A stretch of 64,000 nt of DNA from Panacagrimonas sp046594215 (GCA_046594215.1 JBKJPX010000009.1:87403-151402), one strand, 5' to 3'; shown: positions 53,736-63,870, numbered from the stretch's first letter. The notes: generated from the letters alone by a model not told the origin. Made by a program: numbers and translations.

Positions 53736-53778
53736 TCGGCGCTATCTTCTCCCCGTCCCCCAGGGTCCCAGCGCGACG

Positions 53779-54801
53779 TCAGCCGCGCGGGTGATGTTTC
53801 GCATGCAGATCCCGCAGCCGTGCCCGGGTGACGTGGGTGTAGATCTGCGTGGTCGACAGGTCGCTGTGGCCCAGCAGGGTCTGCACCACGCGCAGGTCGG
53901 CGCCGTGCTCCAGCAGGTGAGTGGCGAAGGCGTGTCGCAGGGTATGGGGTGACAGCGCCGACGTGATGCCCGCCACGCGTGCGTAGCGCTTGATGATCTG
54001 CCAGAAATTGTGGCGCGTCATCGCCGCGCCGCGCGCCGTGATGAACAGATCGTCGCTGCGGTGCCGGTCGGCCAGTTCGGGGCGAGCGCGGCGCAGGTAC
54101 TCCCGGATCCAGTCGCAGGCCGGCTCGCCCATCGGCACCACGCGCTCCTTTCCGCCCTTGCCGACCACCTGGACCAGCCCGCGTTCGACCTGCACCTGGT
54201 GGTGGCGCAGTCCCACCAGTTCGCTGACACGCAGGCCGCTGGCGTACATCACTTCCAGCATGGCGCGGTCGCGAAGTCCCAGCGCGGTGCCGAGGTCGGG
54301 CGCATCGAGGAGCTGCTCGACCTGGCGCATCTCCAGGTACTTGGGCAGGGCGCGCGGCAGCTTGGGCGAGTGCAGCCGTGCAGTCGGATCGTCGCCGCGC
54401 ACGCCGTCGCGCAGCAGGAAACGGTAGTACCGACGCAGCGCCGACAGCAGGCGCGCCTGCGACCCCGCCGAGAAACGCCGGCCAGGACTGCTGGCGGACG
54501 ATCTGCCGCCCGCCGTGGAAGACGCCGCCGCATGCGCCCGGCCGCGCGCGGCGAGGTAGTCGCGCAGATCGGCCTCGCCGGCACGGGCCAGCTCGATTCC
54601 CCTCGGCGCCATCCAGCGCGCGATCAAGCCCAGGTCGGACCGGTAGCCGTCGAGCGTGTTCTTCGACGCGCCGCGCTCGATCCACAGCGTGTCCAGCACG
54701 CGCTCGATGCCGGCACGGTCCTCGTCGGTGGGTTCGACCGCGAGCTGCAGCCCGGTACTGGGTTCTTCCGTCATGTCTTTCATAATAGGGGCTGAAATCA
54801 C
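53779..54801 (-). CDS. xerD: Tyrosine recombinase of the XerD type
   Basis: 340 aa. Site-specific recombinase that resolves chromosome dimers with XerC. Catalytic residues: ASGLRVSEL (Arg), GKGGKERVV (Lys), SPHTLRHAFATH (His-x-x-Arg), LLGHSDLSTTQIYTHV (His and Tyr). An extra segment of about 20 residues rich in A, S, G and R lies between the core-binding helices (after LAARGRAH), longer than in usual XerD. Start could also be the ATG at 54783 or 54774. Divergent from plsC, 15 bp apart. Confidence 0.9.
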   Translation of the reverse strand: MISAPIMKDMTEEPSTGLQLAVEPTDEDRAGIERVLDTLWIERGASKNTLDGYRSDLGLIARWMAPRGIELARAGEADLRDYLAARGRAHAAASSTAGGRSSASSPGRRFSAGSQARLLSALRRYYRFLLRDGVRGDDPTARLHSPKLPRALPKYLEMRQVEQLLDAPDLGTALGLRDRAMLEVMYASGLRVSELVGLRHHQVQVERGLVQVVGKGGKERVVPMGEPACDWIREYLRRARPELADRHRSDDLFITARGAAMTRHNFWQIIKRYARVAGITSALSPHTLRHAFATHLLEHGADLRVVQTLLGHSDLSTTQIYTHVTRARLRDLHAKHHPRG

Positions 54802-54816
54802 CCCTCACCCACCCTT

Positions 54817-55557
54817 TTGATCCTCGTCCGCCTGCTCGGCCGGCTCTACGGCGCCCTGGCTTCCCTGATCTTCGCGGTGGCGATCCTGGTCGTCGTCGGT
54901 CCGCTCGTGATCCTGGGCCCGACCCTGGGCATCCGGCGCTGTCTCGGACGCCACGGCGTGCGAGTCGCGTTGCTGTGCATCGGCGTACCGATGCGCGTGC
55001 ATGGCCGTGAAAACCTGCCCGCCGGCGCCTGCATCGCGGTGGCCAATCACGCCAGCTACGTCGACGGCCTCGTGCTGACCTGCGCACTGCCCGCGCGCTT
55101 CACCTTCGTGGTGCAGGACGGCGCGGCGGACTGGCCGTACGTGGGACTCGTGATCCGGCGCATGGGCGTGAGCTTCATCAGCCGCAGCTCGGTTCGCGAG
55201 GGCGCCGCGCAGACGCGCGGGTTGATCCGCCGGGTCGAAGAAGGCGAGTCGCTGGCGATATTCGCCGAAGGAACCTTCGAACCGGATCCCGGGCTGCTCG
55301 CGTTCAAGAAGGGCGCGTTCCTCATCGCGTCGCGCGCAAACGTGCCGGTCGTGCCGGTCGGCATCCGCGGCACGCGCCGCCTCTACGGCGGACGGCGTCG
55401 CCTGCCGCGCTGGAGCTGCCTCGACATCGACATCTGCCCGGCCATCGCCGCCTCTGCCGACGCGCAGCAGCTGCGCGACGCCTCGCGCAGGGCGGTGCTC
55501 GCGGTCTGCGGCGAGCCGGACATCGGACTCGCCGTCCCTGTCCGGGCAGAGGCATGA
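54817..55557 (+). CDS. 1-acyl-sn-glycerol-3-phosphate acyltransferase (PlsC-like)
   Basis: 246 aa membrane-associated acyltransferase adding the second acyl chain in phospholipid synthesis. Motifs NHASYVDG (HX4D) and FAEGTFEPD (glycerol-phosphate binding EGT), with N-terminal membrane segments (LIFAVAILVVVGPLVILG). TTG at 54817 is the start giving full length. The stop overlaps zapE (ATGA), so the two are coupled. Confidence 0.88.
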   Translation: MILVRLLGRLYGALASLIFAVAILVVVGPLVILGPTLGIRRCLGRHGVRVALLCIGVPMRVHGRENLPAGACIAVANHASYVDGLVLTCALPARFTFVVQDGAADWPYVGLVIRRMGVSFISRSSVREGAAQTRGLIRRVEEGESLAIFAEGTFEPDPGLLAFKKGAFLIASRANVPVVPVGIRGTRRLYGGRRRLPRWSCLDIDICPAIAASADAQQLRDASRRAVLAVCGEPDIGLAVPVRAEA

Positions 55558-56648
55558 GCGAGGCCCATCCTCCTTCGCCGCGGGAGCGCTACCAGTCCGA
55601 CCTCGCCAGACCCGGCTTCGTCGCCGACGCCGCGCAGCTGGCCGCGGTGGAGGCCCTGCAGCGCGTGTATGAGAAGCTGCTGGCCAACCCGCCGAAGAAG
55701 CGCTTCCTCGGCCGCCGGCTGCGCTGGCCCGACGTCGACGGCCTGTACCTCTGGGGTGGCGTCGGCCGGGGCAAAACGCACCTCATGGACGCGTTCTTCG
55801 AGGCTCTGCCCTTTGAATACAAGCTCCGCACCCACTTCCACCGCTTCATGCTCGACGTGCACGAACGCCGCCGGAAATTCCCGGACGAACAGGACCCGCT
55901 CAAGCTGGTGGCCGCGGAGCTCGGAGAGAAGATCCGCGTGATCTGCTTCGACGAGTTCTACGTCTCCGACATCGCCGACGCCATGATCCTGGGGCGGCTG
56001 TTCCAGCACCTGTTCGCGCAGGGCGTGACCCTGGTGGCGACCAGCAACTGCGCGCCCGACGAGCTCTACCGCAACGGGCTGCAGCGCCAGAATTTCCTGC
56101 CCGCCATCGAGATGCTCAAGTCCAACGTGAACGTGCTCAACGTGGACGGCGGCGTGGACTATCGCCTGCGCGCGCTCACGCGTGCCGAGCTGTACCACTG
56201 GCCGAACGATGCCCGGGCCGACGAGCTGTTCGAGGTCGCGTTCGAGGACATCGCTCCCGAGCCCGGCCGTCCGAACGTCGAGCTCGAGATCCACAGTCGC
56301 AAGCTGAAGGTGCGCCGGCTGGCCGACGGCGTGGCCTGGTTCGACTTCGCCGAACTCTGCGAAGGACCGCGCGCGGCCGCCGACTACATCGAGCTGGCGC
56401 GCGAGCACCACACGGTCCTGATCTCGCGCATCCCGCAGCTCACGTTCGAACGCGAGGATCCGGCGCGACGCTTCATCAACCTCGTCGACGAGTTCTACGA
56501 CCGTGGCGTGAAGCTGCTGCTGGGGGCCGAGGTGGCGCTCGAGGCGCTCTACACGGGCAACAAGCTGCAGTTCGAATTCCGCCGCACGCGTTCGCGCCTC
56601 ATCGAAATGCAGACGCAGGAATACCTCGCGACGCCGCACAAGCCGTAG
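55554..56648 (+). CDS. zapE: Cell division ATPase ZapE (AFG1-like)
   Basis: 364 aa AFG1/ZapE-type P-loop ATPase. Walker A WGGVGRGKTHLMDAF, Walker B VICFDEFYVSDIADAM, sensor-type ATSNCAPDELYRNGLQR, and LVDEFYDRGVKLLL near the C-terminus, all typical for the family. ZapE binds FtsZ and matters under stress or low oxygen in E. coli. Overlaps plsC by 4 bp. Confidence 0.93.
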   Translation: MSEAHPPSPRERYQSDLARPGFVADAAQLAAVEALQRVYEKLLANPPKKRFLGRRLRWPDVDGLYLWGGVGRGKTHLMDAFFEALPFEYKLRTHFHRFMLDVHERRRKFPDEQDPLKLVAAELGEKIRVICFDEFYVSDIADAMILGRLFQHLFAQGVTLVATSNCAPDELYRNGLQRQNFLPAIEMLKSNVNVLNVDGGVDYRLRALTRAELYHWPNDARADELFEVAFEDIAPEPGRPNVELEIHSRKLKVRRLADGVAWFDFAELCEGPRAAADYIELAREHHTVLISRIPQLTFEREDPARRFINLVDEFYDRGVKLLLGAEVALEALYTGNKLQFEFRRTRSRLIEMQTQEYLATPHKP

Positions 56649-56690
56649 CGGCCCGGTGATAGGGTTGCGCGTGAGACAAGCCCGCACCCC

Positions 56691-57137
56691 ATGAGCGATC
56701 CAAGCCGCGATCTCTTACGCCGATTCGGACCCACGACGCTGCGGCTGGCCGCCCTGGTGCTGAGCTTCGTGCTGTCGGGGTATGGCGTGATGTTCGGATA
56801 CGCCGCCTTGATCAGCTTCTTCGCTCCGGACCCGGAAGACGGCTTCACGCACGCGGTTCTCATGTGGTCGATGGACCTTGCGGTGGCCTACGCCTGGATC
56901 GCTTGGCTCGTGCTTGGATTCGCCTGGGCGTTCCAGCGCCGCCTGCATCCCTGGTGGCCGATCTCCGGCACGCTGGCCGGAGGACTCTGCATCGTGTGCA
57001 CCCTGGGCTTCGCCATCGTGTTCACCTTTCCGGCGATCATCATGGCGATCGTCTTCGTCACGTTTCATTTGAGCGACGAGGCGCGCCGGATCGAGGCCGC
57101 GCGCCGGGCAGCACGACCGCCGGGAGCCTGGCCCTAG
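56691..57137 (+). CDS. Small multi-span membrane protein, unknown family
   Basis: 148 aa with three or four hydrophobic segments (LRLAALVLSFVLSGYGVMFGYAAL, YAWIAWLVLGFAWAF, GTLAGGLCIVCTLGFAIVFTF, IIMAIVFVTFHL) and a positively charged C-terminus. No motif or family recognised. It lies 42 bp after zapE on the same strand but nothing shows a functional link. Confidence 0.7.
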   Translation: MSDPSRDLLRRFGPTTLRLAALVLSFVLSGYGVMFGYAALISFFAPDPEDGFTHAVLMWSMDLAVAYAWIAWLVLGFAWAFQRRLHPWWPISGTLAGGLCIVCTLGFAIVFTFPAIIMAIVFVTFHLSDEARRIEAARRAARPPGAWP

Positions 57138-57220
57138 ACCGCCGCGCTTCTTTGCCGATCGCGGGCCGGGATCGGTACATTGCGTGGCACGCAACCAGAA
57201 CGACAAACGAGGAGACGGAC

Positions 57221-57853
57221 ATGATCGTCATTCACCACCTGGGTGTTTCCCAGTCCGACCGCATCGTGTGGCTCATGGAGGAGCTCGGGCTTCCCTACGA
57301 GCTCAAGTGGCACCACCGCATGCCCAGTCGCCTGGCGCCGCCGGAATTGCTGGCGCTGCATCCCACGGCAACCGCGCCTGTGATCCAGGACGGCGACAAG
57401 ACGCTGACGGAGTCGGCGGTGATCGTCGAGTACATCTGCCACCGCTACGCCGGCGGCCGCTTCACCGTGGGTCCGGACAAGCCGAACTACACGGACTACC
57501 TGTACTGGATGCACTTCAACAACAACGCGATGGGACTGTTCTTCGCCAAGCGGGCGCTCGGCGGACGCACCGACGGCGAGGACAACGCGCTCTGGAACGA
57601 GGTGTTGAACCGTCGCGAAGAGCGCAGCTACCGATTCGCCGACCAGACGCTGGCGACGTCGCCCTACCTCGCGGGCCCGGAGCTCACCTGCGCGGACATC
57701 ATGTCGGCGTTCAACTTCACCTCGCTGCCGCTGTTCGGCGGACGCGCCGTGGATGACCTGCCGAACGTGCGCTCCTACATCGAGCGCCTCAATACGAGGC
57801 CGGCCTACCGCAAGGCGATGGAGATCGCCGGACCCGCGGCCACGCCGCGCTGA
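57221..57853 (+). CDS. Glutathione S-transferase family protein
   Basis: 210 aa. N-terminal thioredoxin-like domain (IHHLGVSQSDRIVWLMEELGLPYEL) with the glutathione-binding TAPVIQDGDKTLTESAVIVEYI, followed by a helical C-terminal domain ending in PNVRSYIERLNTRPAYRKAM. GAGGAGACGGAC precedes the ATG at 57221. Could conjugate glutathione to an electrophile; the substrate is unknown. Glutathione reductase lies 5 kb away. Confidence 0.92.
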   Translation: MIVIHHLGVSQSDRIVWLMEELGLPYELKWHHRMPSRLAPPELLALHPTATAPVIQDGDKTLTESAVIVEYICHRYAGGRFTVGPDKPNYTDYLYWMHFNNNAMGLFFAKRALGGRTDGEDNALWNEVLNRREERSYRFADQTLATSPYLAGPELTCADIMSAFNFTSLPLFGGRAVDDLPNVRSYIERLNTRPAYRKAMEIAGPAATPR

Positions 57854-57862
57854 GCGCGCGAC

Positions 57863-60800
57863 TCAGGCGATCTCGACTAGCCGGTCGGCGTCGACGAAGT
57901 AGAGCGCCCCGCGCACGGCCCGGCCCGGCCGCAGCGAGCCCAGCAGCGCCGCGTAGGCCACGACCTGCGCACGGTAGTGCGCGCTGCCCTGCGCTACGTA
58001 GTCCTCGATGCGCGCAGCCTCGACCGGCTGCGCGCTGGTCTTGTAGTCGACGACCCACAGCTCGCCGTTCTCGTCCTCGAAACAGCGATCGATCACGGCG
58101 GATAGCCAGCGACCGTCGCGCAGGCCGGCCAGGGGGTACTCGGATCGCGCCCAGGGCTTGGGCGACACCAGCCATCGTCCCTGCTCCGATGCGAGCGTGC
58201 GCGCCAGCAGCGCAAGGACACGCTCGACCGCGGGCGCCACCAGGGGCTCTGGCATGCCGCGACGACGCAGGCCCGCCGCCATCGAGCCGCGCTTCGAAAT
58301 GCCCGCATCCGCCCAGGCGTCAAGGCCTTCGCCCGCGATGCGCTGCATCGCCTCGTGGTAGAGCGTGCCCACCAGCTGCGCGTAAAGATTGCCCTCGTCG
58401 CGTCGCCCTTCGGGCTCTTCCTGCGCCGTGAGCACCGCCTCGCTCGGGCGCAGCGTGCGGATCTCCGAGGGACGGTAGAGATCGGTTTCTATCGGCACCT
58501 GCACGCCGGCCCGCAGGCGTGGCGCGCGCGGCGGCGAGAGGTCCGGTGGCGCGGGTGCTGCCGGCGGCGCCGCTGCGGCGGGCCGCGCCTGGTCGATCTG
58601 CGCACGGATCACCGGCTCGAGCGCATCGGCGAAAGAATTCGACTTGAACTTCGCGGCGCCCGTGAGCGGATCGCGCTCGGCGGAGAGATAGAGCGTCGCC
58701 GTCCGTCGAGCGCGCGTGACGGCGACGTACAGCAGTCGCAGCGCCTCGTTGCGCCGCGACTGCGTGTGCAGGTCGTGCAGGAAGTCGTAGGCGCGGTGCG
58801 CGTCGTGCTCCTGCGCCCAGGCCTCGTCGGGCTTGGGCACGAGCAATGTCGCGCCCGTGTGTTCGAGCATGTGCAGCGCGGGGCGATCTTCGCCCATCGT
58901 GCCGCGGTTGAGGCCCACCAGCAGCACGTGGTCGAACTCCAGGCCCTTGGCCTTGTGCACGGTCATGAGCTGGACCTGCCCTTCGCGCGGGGCGGCGTAG
59001 AGTTCGCCGAGTCTGCGCTCGAGCCGGTCGAGATCGCGGATGCCGCCGCCGCGCGTTTCCTCCCGCAGGCAGCGCAGCGCCTGGCGCACATCGTCGAGGG
59101 CACCGCGGGTGCAGCAGGCCGGCCCGCCGAGCGCCGACCAGACCGCTTCTACGCGATCCGCGAGTTCGGCGCGCAGCGAGCGGTTCGCGGCGCTCGCATC
59201 GAGCGCCGACTGCAAGGCGCCGAGCCGACGCTGGCCGTCGCCATCGAGCACCGGGTTCTCGAGCACGGCCGCGATGCGTTGCGGCCACGAGAGTTCGTTG
59301 CGGCCGCGCGACAGGTCGACGAGCTGCGCCCAACTGAGTCCGACGAAGGGCGCGCGCAACAGCACGGCCCAGGACAGCCGGTCCTCTGGATGCCAGAGGG
59401 CGCGCGCCAGCGCGAAGAGGTCGCGCACCTCGGGCAGCGCACCGAGCGGATCGATGTCCTGACAGGCCGGCGTCAGGCCCTGCGCCCGCAGCGCGCGGAT
59501 CACGGGTTCCAGGTGACGACGCGCCCGCGCGAGGACGACGACGCTGCGATCGGGCGCGACTCGCCTCGCGGCCTCGGCTGCGGCGGCCTGCGCTTCCTCG
59601 ACAGCGTTGGCGCAGACCGCCACGTAGACGCCGCCTTCGCCATCAGCCGCGCGTAAGGCCACGCTGGCTGCGAACGGCACAGCGCCGCGCAGCAGGTCGG
59701 CGTGGCGCGGAAAAATGCGCGTGAACGCCTCGTTGAACCATTCGACGACTTCGGGCTGCGATCGGAAGTTTGCGCTCAGGCGCAGGCGTTCGAGCGGCAG
59801 CGTGCCGAGCCGCCGCTCTTCCCACAGCCGTAGGAACAGGCGCACTTCGGCCTTCCGGAACGCGTAGATCGACTGCTGCGGATCGCCGACGAGGAACAGG
59901 GAGCGTCCATCGCCCGGCACCCACGTGGCCGTCAGGCTTTCGAGCAGGCGAAGCTGCGTCTCGCTGGTGTCCTGCATCTCGTCGACGAGCAGGTGACGGA
60001 TGCGGCGATCCGCGGCGAGCAGCGCATCGCCGATCTCGCCGGCGGGCCGCAGCGCCTGCAGGGCGGACTGCGCGAGCTGCGGGAAATCCGCCTGCTGCGC
60101 CTCTGCGAAGCTCAGGCGCAGGTGCGCGGCGAGCCGCCGCAGCACGCGCAGCCAGGCGGCGCGAAGTTCGCGAAGGTCGGCGGGAAGGCTCGCATCCGGC
60201 AGCGCGCACACCGCGCGCGCGGCGCGTACGAGCGCCTCGTTGTCCGACTCGGAATCGAGCAGGTCCTTGAAGGCCTGCGTGTACGGCTGCTTCGGCGCGA
60301 AGCCGCTGCCCACGTTCACGCCCTTGGGCTTGCGCAGGTCGCGCTGCCCGGACCTGGTGAGCAGCAGGTCCGCGAGCCGGCGCAGCATCGGGACCTGCGA
60401 TCCCTCCGCGGCGGGCCAGCGATGAAGGCCCTCGGCCCAGCCCAGCAGCGCGTGCTGCGACGAGCCGATGCGCAGCAGCTCGACCAGCGCGGTTCGCTGC
60501 GCGGCATCGAGGCTGTCCTCGAAGTCGCGCAGCGAAGGCTCGATGAGCGCGGCCAGCGCCAGCGCGTCCTGCGCATCCCAGTCGTGGCCTTGCGCGGCCG
60601 CCGCGTGAATCCACTGTTCGCGTCGCGCGAGCAGGGACGACAGCGGATCGATCAGACGATCGATGCGATTGCCGCTCAGGCGCAGGATGCGCGCCAGCGC
60701 TTCGCGATCTTCGCGCGGTACGGACGCGTCCTCGATCTCCTCGAACAGCCGCGAGATCGCATCGAGGTACAGCGCGCGCGGATCCTCCGCGACGCCGATG

Positions 60801-61219
60801 CCGCCGCCCAGGCCCGAGAGCAACGGCAGCTGCGCGCCGATCTGCGCGCAGAAAGCGTCGATCGTCAGCGCGTTGAGCCGCGCGGGCTGCGCGAGCAGTT
60901 GCCAGTTCTGTTCGGCATCACGCGCCAGCACGGCGCGCGCGGTGTCGTAAAGCGCCTGTTCGTGCGCATCCTGTGCAGCGGTGCCGCGTTCGACCGCGCG
61001 AAGCACCTCGAGCACGCGCGCGCGGATCTCGGCTGCAGCCTTGTTCGTGAACGTGATGGCGACGACCTGCTCGGGCGTCTCGACCACCGCGAGCGCGCAC
61101 AGCAGGCGGTGCACGAGCAGGCCCGTCTTGCCCGAGCCGGCCGGCGCCATGACCAGCGCGTGCACGGACAGGTCCAGCGCGCTCGCGCGATCGGCTGCGT
61201 CGGGAAGCAGCGCGCTCAC
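57863..61219 (-). CDS. addA: UvrD/REP-type helicase with RecB-like nuclease domain (AddA-like)
   Basis: 1,118 aa. UvrD-family helicase motifs: Walker A VMAPAGSGKTGLL (about 23-35), ITFTNKAAAEIR, LLVDEMQDTS, FLVGDPQQSIYAFRKAEVRLF, LMTVHKAKGLEFDHVLLVGL and LLYVAVTRARRT. At the C-terminus is a RecB-type nuclease with WLSAVIDRCFEDENGELWVVDYKTS (Asp ... Asp-Tyr-Lys). It would process DNA double-strand ends together with the neighbouring AddB-like protein. The GTG at 61219 overlaps the upstream stop by 4 bp (GTGA). Confidence 0.92.
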   Translation of the reverse strand: MSALLPDAADRASALDLSVHALVMAPAGSGKTGLLVHRLLCALAVVETPEQVVAITFTNKAAAEIRARVLEVLRAVERGTAAQDAHEQALYDTARAVLARDAEQNWQLLAQPARLNALTIDAFCAQIGAQLPLLSGLGGGIGVAEDPRALYLDAISRLFEEIEDASVPREDREALARILRLSGNRIDRLIDPLSSLLARREQWIHAAAAQGHDWDAQDALALAALIEPSLRDFEDSLDAAQRTALVELLRIGSSQHALLGWAEGLHRWPAAEGSQVPMLRRLADLLLTRSGQRDLRKPKGVNVGSGFAPKQPYTQAFKDLLDSESDNEALVRAARAVCALPDASLPADLRELRAAWLRVLRRLAAHLRLSFAEAQQADFPQLAQSALQALRPAGEIGDALLAADRRIRHLLVDEMQDTSETQLRLLESLTATWVPGDGRSLFLVGDPQQSIYAFRKAEVRLFLRLWEERRLGTLPLERLRLSANFRSQPEVVEWFNEAFTRIFPRHADLLRGAVPFAASVALRAADGEGGVYVAVCANAVEEAQAAAAEAARRVAPDRSVVVLARARRHLEPVIRALRAQGLTPACQDIDPLGALPEVRDLFALARALWHPEDRLSWAVLLRAPFVGLSWAQLVDLSRGRNELSWPQRIAAVLENPVLDGDGQRRLGALQSALDASAANRSLRAELADRVEAVWSALGGPACCTRGALDDVRQALRCLREETRGGGIRDLDRLERRLGELYAAPREGQVQLMTVHKAKGLEFDHVLLVGLNRGTMGEDRPALHMLEHTGATLLVPKPDEAWAQEHDAHRAYDFLHDLHTQSRRNEALRLLYVAVTRARRTATLYLSAERDPLTGAAKFKSNSFADALEPVIRAQIDQARPAAAAPPAAPAPPDLSPPRAPRLRAGVQVPIETDLYRPSEIRTLRPSEAVLTAQEEPEGRRDEGNLYAQLVGTLYHEAMQRIAGEGLDAWADAGISKRGSMAAGLRRRGMPEPLVAPAVERVLALLARTLASEQGRWLVSPKPWARSEYPLAGLRDGRWLSAVIDRCFEDENGELWVVDYKTSAQPVEAARIEDYVAQGSAHYRAQVVAYAALLGSLRPGRAVRGALYFVDADRLVEIA

Positions 61220-63870
61220 GTGTCCTCCGCCTCGTCTGGGCCCAGACCTGTCAACGCCAGCAGATCTGCGTAGGCGGATCGATCGCTGACCTTCGCATCG
61301 ATCCAGGCCTCGCCGGCGAGAAATCCGCGCGCCGCGGTCTCCATCGCGTAACGCCACTGGTCGAGGCGTTCGCTCCATTCGCCCTGCGAGTCCGCCACTG
61401 GTTCTTCGCGCAGCTTCTTTCGCCAGCTCGTCAGCGCAACCAGCGCGGGATGACCGTCCTTCACGTGGCCGAAGCAAATCCCGTCGACCTGCGGAATGCC
61501 GGCTGCGCGCGTCGCCGCGTGGCTCGCGTACAGCGGCAGCTGCGGTTCCAGCGGCCGCTCAGCGCGCCAGCCCCTCGGATCGGCCTCGCGGCCGGTCTTG
61601 TAGTCGATCACGAGCCAGCGATCGCCGAGCGGCGTCTGCACGCGATCCACGCGATCCAGTCGCAGCCGCAGCTGCAGCCCCGCGACGAGCGGCTCCGCGC
61701 CCACCTCGCGCATCTCGACCGTGAACGGATCCAGCCGCTCGCGCTCGTGACGCAGCCATTGCAGGATCACGTCCTGAGCTCGCGCGCGTTCCAGCGTGCG
61801 CGTCACGGAACCGTACTCGGTGGCGGGCAGCAGCCGCTCGAGGTGCGTGTCGAGCACCTGCCTGATGCGCACCGACAACGCCGCGTCGTCGACGGCCGCC
61901 AGGCCCGCGCTGTCGCGCAGTCGACCCCAGAGATCTTCGAGCGCCGCGTGCACGAGCATGCCCTGCACGCGCGCATCGAGGCCGTGGCCGGGTTGCGGCA
62001 GCGCCTGAATGCCGAGCCGGTAGCCACAGAACGCGAAGAACGGCGATTCGAACCAGGCGCGGAACAGCGCGCTTGCGGGACGCAAGGCCGACTGCTCCGC
62101 CGCGTCGACCGCGGGAACCTCGTCCGCTTGCGGCCATTCGAGTGCGGCCCGGTCTTCGGCAAGCGACCGCTCGAGCGCGCTGACGCTGCGTACGGGCGTC
62201 ACGCGAACCCAGTCCTGCGGCGCGCCGAAAAGGCTCGAGGGCTGCAGCATCGCGCCGCGCGCATCGACGCTGGGAATGCAGACGAAGACTTCCGGCGCGC
62301 AAGCCTCGAGCAGGCACCTGGCCTGCGCCTGCGCACGCGCGAGCCAGGCCTCGGGCGAGGCCTCGGCCACGCCTGCGACGCGCTGCACTTCGAGGGGCAG
62401 AAACGGACTGGGTCGCGCGAGCACCGGCACCTGCGCGGCCGTGGCATCGAGCACGTACAGCACATCGCAGGCCAGCGTGGCGGCCTCGTCGAGCGAGGTG
62501 ATCAGCACGGGTTGCGCGTGTTCGACGCGCACAGAGAAGTTGCTGCCGCGAGCGAGTTCGGCCAACCAGTCTCGTGCGCTCGACGAAGGCACTCGGCCGA
62601 GCTGCGCGTCGAGCGTGCCCAGGCGGTCGAACAGTCCACGAGCGGCACGCACTGCCTGGAAGCTGAGCGAATCCAGCGCCTCGGCCCCTGGCCAGCCGAG
62701 CGCCTCGACCAGCGCGCGGAACTGCCCGGCCCATTCGCTGGGCAGCGCGCGCGAGGGCAGCCCGGCCAGCCGCTGCGCAAACGCGCCGAATCGCCCCGCG
62801 ATCGGCGAGGGAAGCAGCGGGATCAGCCGATCGAGCCGGATTCGCGGCCAGCCTTTTTCGCGCAGCCGCAGGTCAGCGTGCGCGGTGTGCGCGCGCTCGG
62901 CCTCGCTCCACAGGCTCGTGGAGAGCAGCACGCGGCTGATGTGCTCGGAGGTGTTGTCCTCGGTCTTGAGCTGCAGCAGTGCGAGCAGGATGTCGACCTG
63001 CGGCGTCTGCGCGAGACGCCGGCCGCGTTCCCAGCGCCAGGGCAGCGCGCCCTCGCCCGCTGCGGCCCAGGGCGCGAGCAGGTCCCGCAAGGTCGACTCG
63101 CCGAGCTCGCGCATCGATTCGGGGTCGGGCAGCGCGACGACGATGCGCGGCGGCAGCGACCCGGCGCTGGCCTGCAGGCGCGCGCGGATGTCCTGCCCGA
63201 CGTGGCGCCACTGCGCCTCCTGGTCGGGCAGGACGAGTCGCTCGATGCGGGGCGACACCGAGGCCGCGCGCTCGAACTGGATCGAGGCGCCGCGCGCCAC
63301 CAGGGCGTCGAGCACCGCCCGCTCCGACGGCGACGGATCCGCGACGAAGCCGGGCAGCCGCACGACCTCCGGCACGGCGACCTCGCCGCGCGCGATCAGC
63401 CCCACGACCTGGGCAGCGAGGTCCGCGCTGGTGAGCCAGCGGTTCTGCTGCAAGCGCTTGAGCACCTGCTGGCGCCAGCGGCGGAAGGCGTGGTGTTCGT
63501 CCTGCCAGGCCGGCGCGGAATCCAGGTCCAGCGCGTGGCGTCGCACGACCTGGTCGGCGCGGCGCGCCTCGCGCGCGGCGGCCAGCGGTGCCAGCAGCTG
63601 AGAGCCGGCCTCATCGCGCTCCACGGCCTCGCGCCACAGCACAAGCTCCTGCGTGCTGCTTAGCAGCTGGGCATCCGGCCAGCTCGCGGTCCAGGTATCG
63701 GTGAGCCAGCGCGAGAAGCTGGCGACGCGGGGCGCTTCCCAGACCTCGGCGCCGGAACCGGCATTGGCGAGGTTGGCGTTCTCGCGCAACTGGCGCGCGA
63801 GTCGATCGGTGGCGGCGAGAGTCAGGATCTCGCGCGGGGCGGCGTCGGCGGAAGGGCCCTCGCCGCTCAT
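61216..63870 (-). CDS. addB: AddB-like PD-(D/E)xK nuclease/helicase-like DNA repair protein
   Basis: 884 aa. N-terminal inactivated-helicase-like region without an obvious Walker A and a C-terminal RecB-family nuclease (GDRWLVIDYKTGREADP with Asp-Tyr-Lys, about residues 750-765; QVDGICFGHVK). Corresponds to the probable DNA repair protein found next to UvrD/RecB-type helicases in many proteobacteria (TIGR03623-like). Directly coupled to the AddA-like gene. A RecBCD-like role in end resection is expected. Confidence 0.85.
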   Translation of the reverse strand: MSGEGPSADAAPREILTLAATDRLARQLRENANLANAGSGAEVWEAPRVASFSRWLTDTWTASWPDAQLLSSTQELVLWREAVERDEAGSQLLAPLAAAREARRADQVVRRHALDLDSAPAWQDEHHAFRRWRQQVLKRLQQNRWLTSADLAAQVVGLIARGEVAVPEVVRLPGFVADPSPSERAVLDALVARGASIQFERAASVSPRIERLVLPDQEAQWRHVGQDIRARLQASAGSLPPRIVVALPDPESMRELGESTLRDLLAPWAAAGEGALPWRWERGRRLAQTPQVDILLALLQLKTEDNTSEHISRVLLSTSLWSEAERAHTAHADLRLREKGWPRIRLDRLIPLLPSPIAGRFGAFAQRLAGLPSRALPSEWAGQFRALVEALGWPGAEALDSLSFQAVRAARGLFDRLGTLDAQLGRVPSSSARDWLAELARGSNFSVRVEHAQPVLITSLDEAATLACDVLYVLDATAAQVPVLARPSPFLPLEVQRVAGVAEASPEAWLARAQAQARCLLEACAPEVFVCIPSVDARGAMLQPSSLFGAPQDWVRVTPVRSVSALERSLAEDRAALEWPQADEVPAVDAAEQSALRPASALFRAWFESPFFAFCGYRLGIQALPQPGHGLDARVQGMLVHAALEDLWGRLRDSAGLAAVDDAALSVRIRQVLDTHLERLLPATEYGSVTRTLERARAQDVILQWLRHERERLDPFTVEMREVGAEPLVAGLQLRLRLDRVDRVQTPLGDRWLVIDYKTGREADPRGWRAERPLEPQLPLYASHAATRAAGIPQVDGICFGHVKDGHPALVALTSWRKKLREEPVADSQGEWSERLDQWRYAMETAARGFLAGEAWIDAKVSDRSAYADLLALTGLGPDEAEDT

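Noticed and set aside
53779..54801. Tyrosine recombinase as sign of a prophage or integron
   Set aside because: The residues and neighbours (plsC, dsbC-like) fit a housekeeping XerD; no phage gene, att repeats or cassette array was seen.
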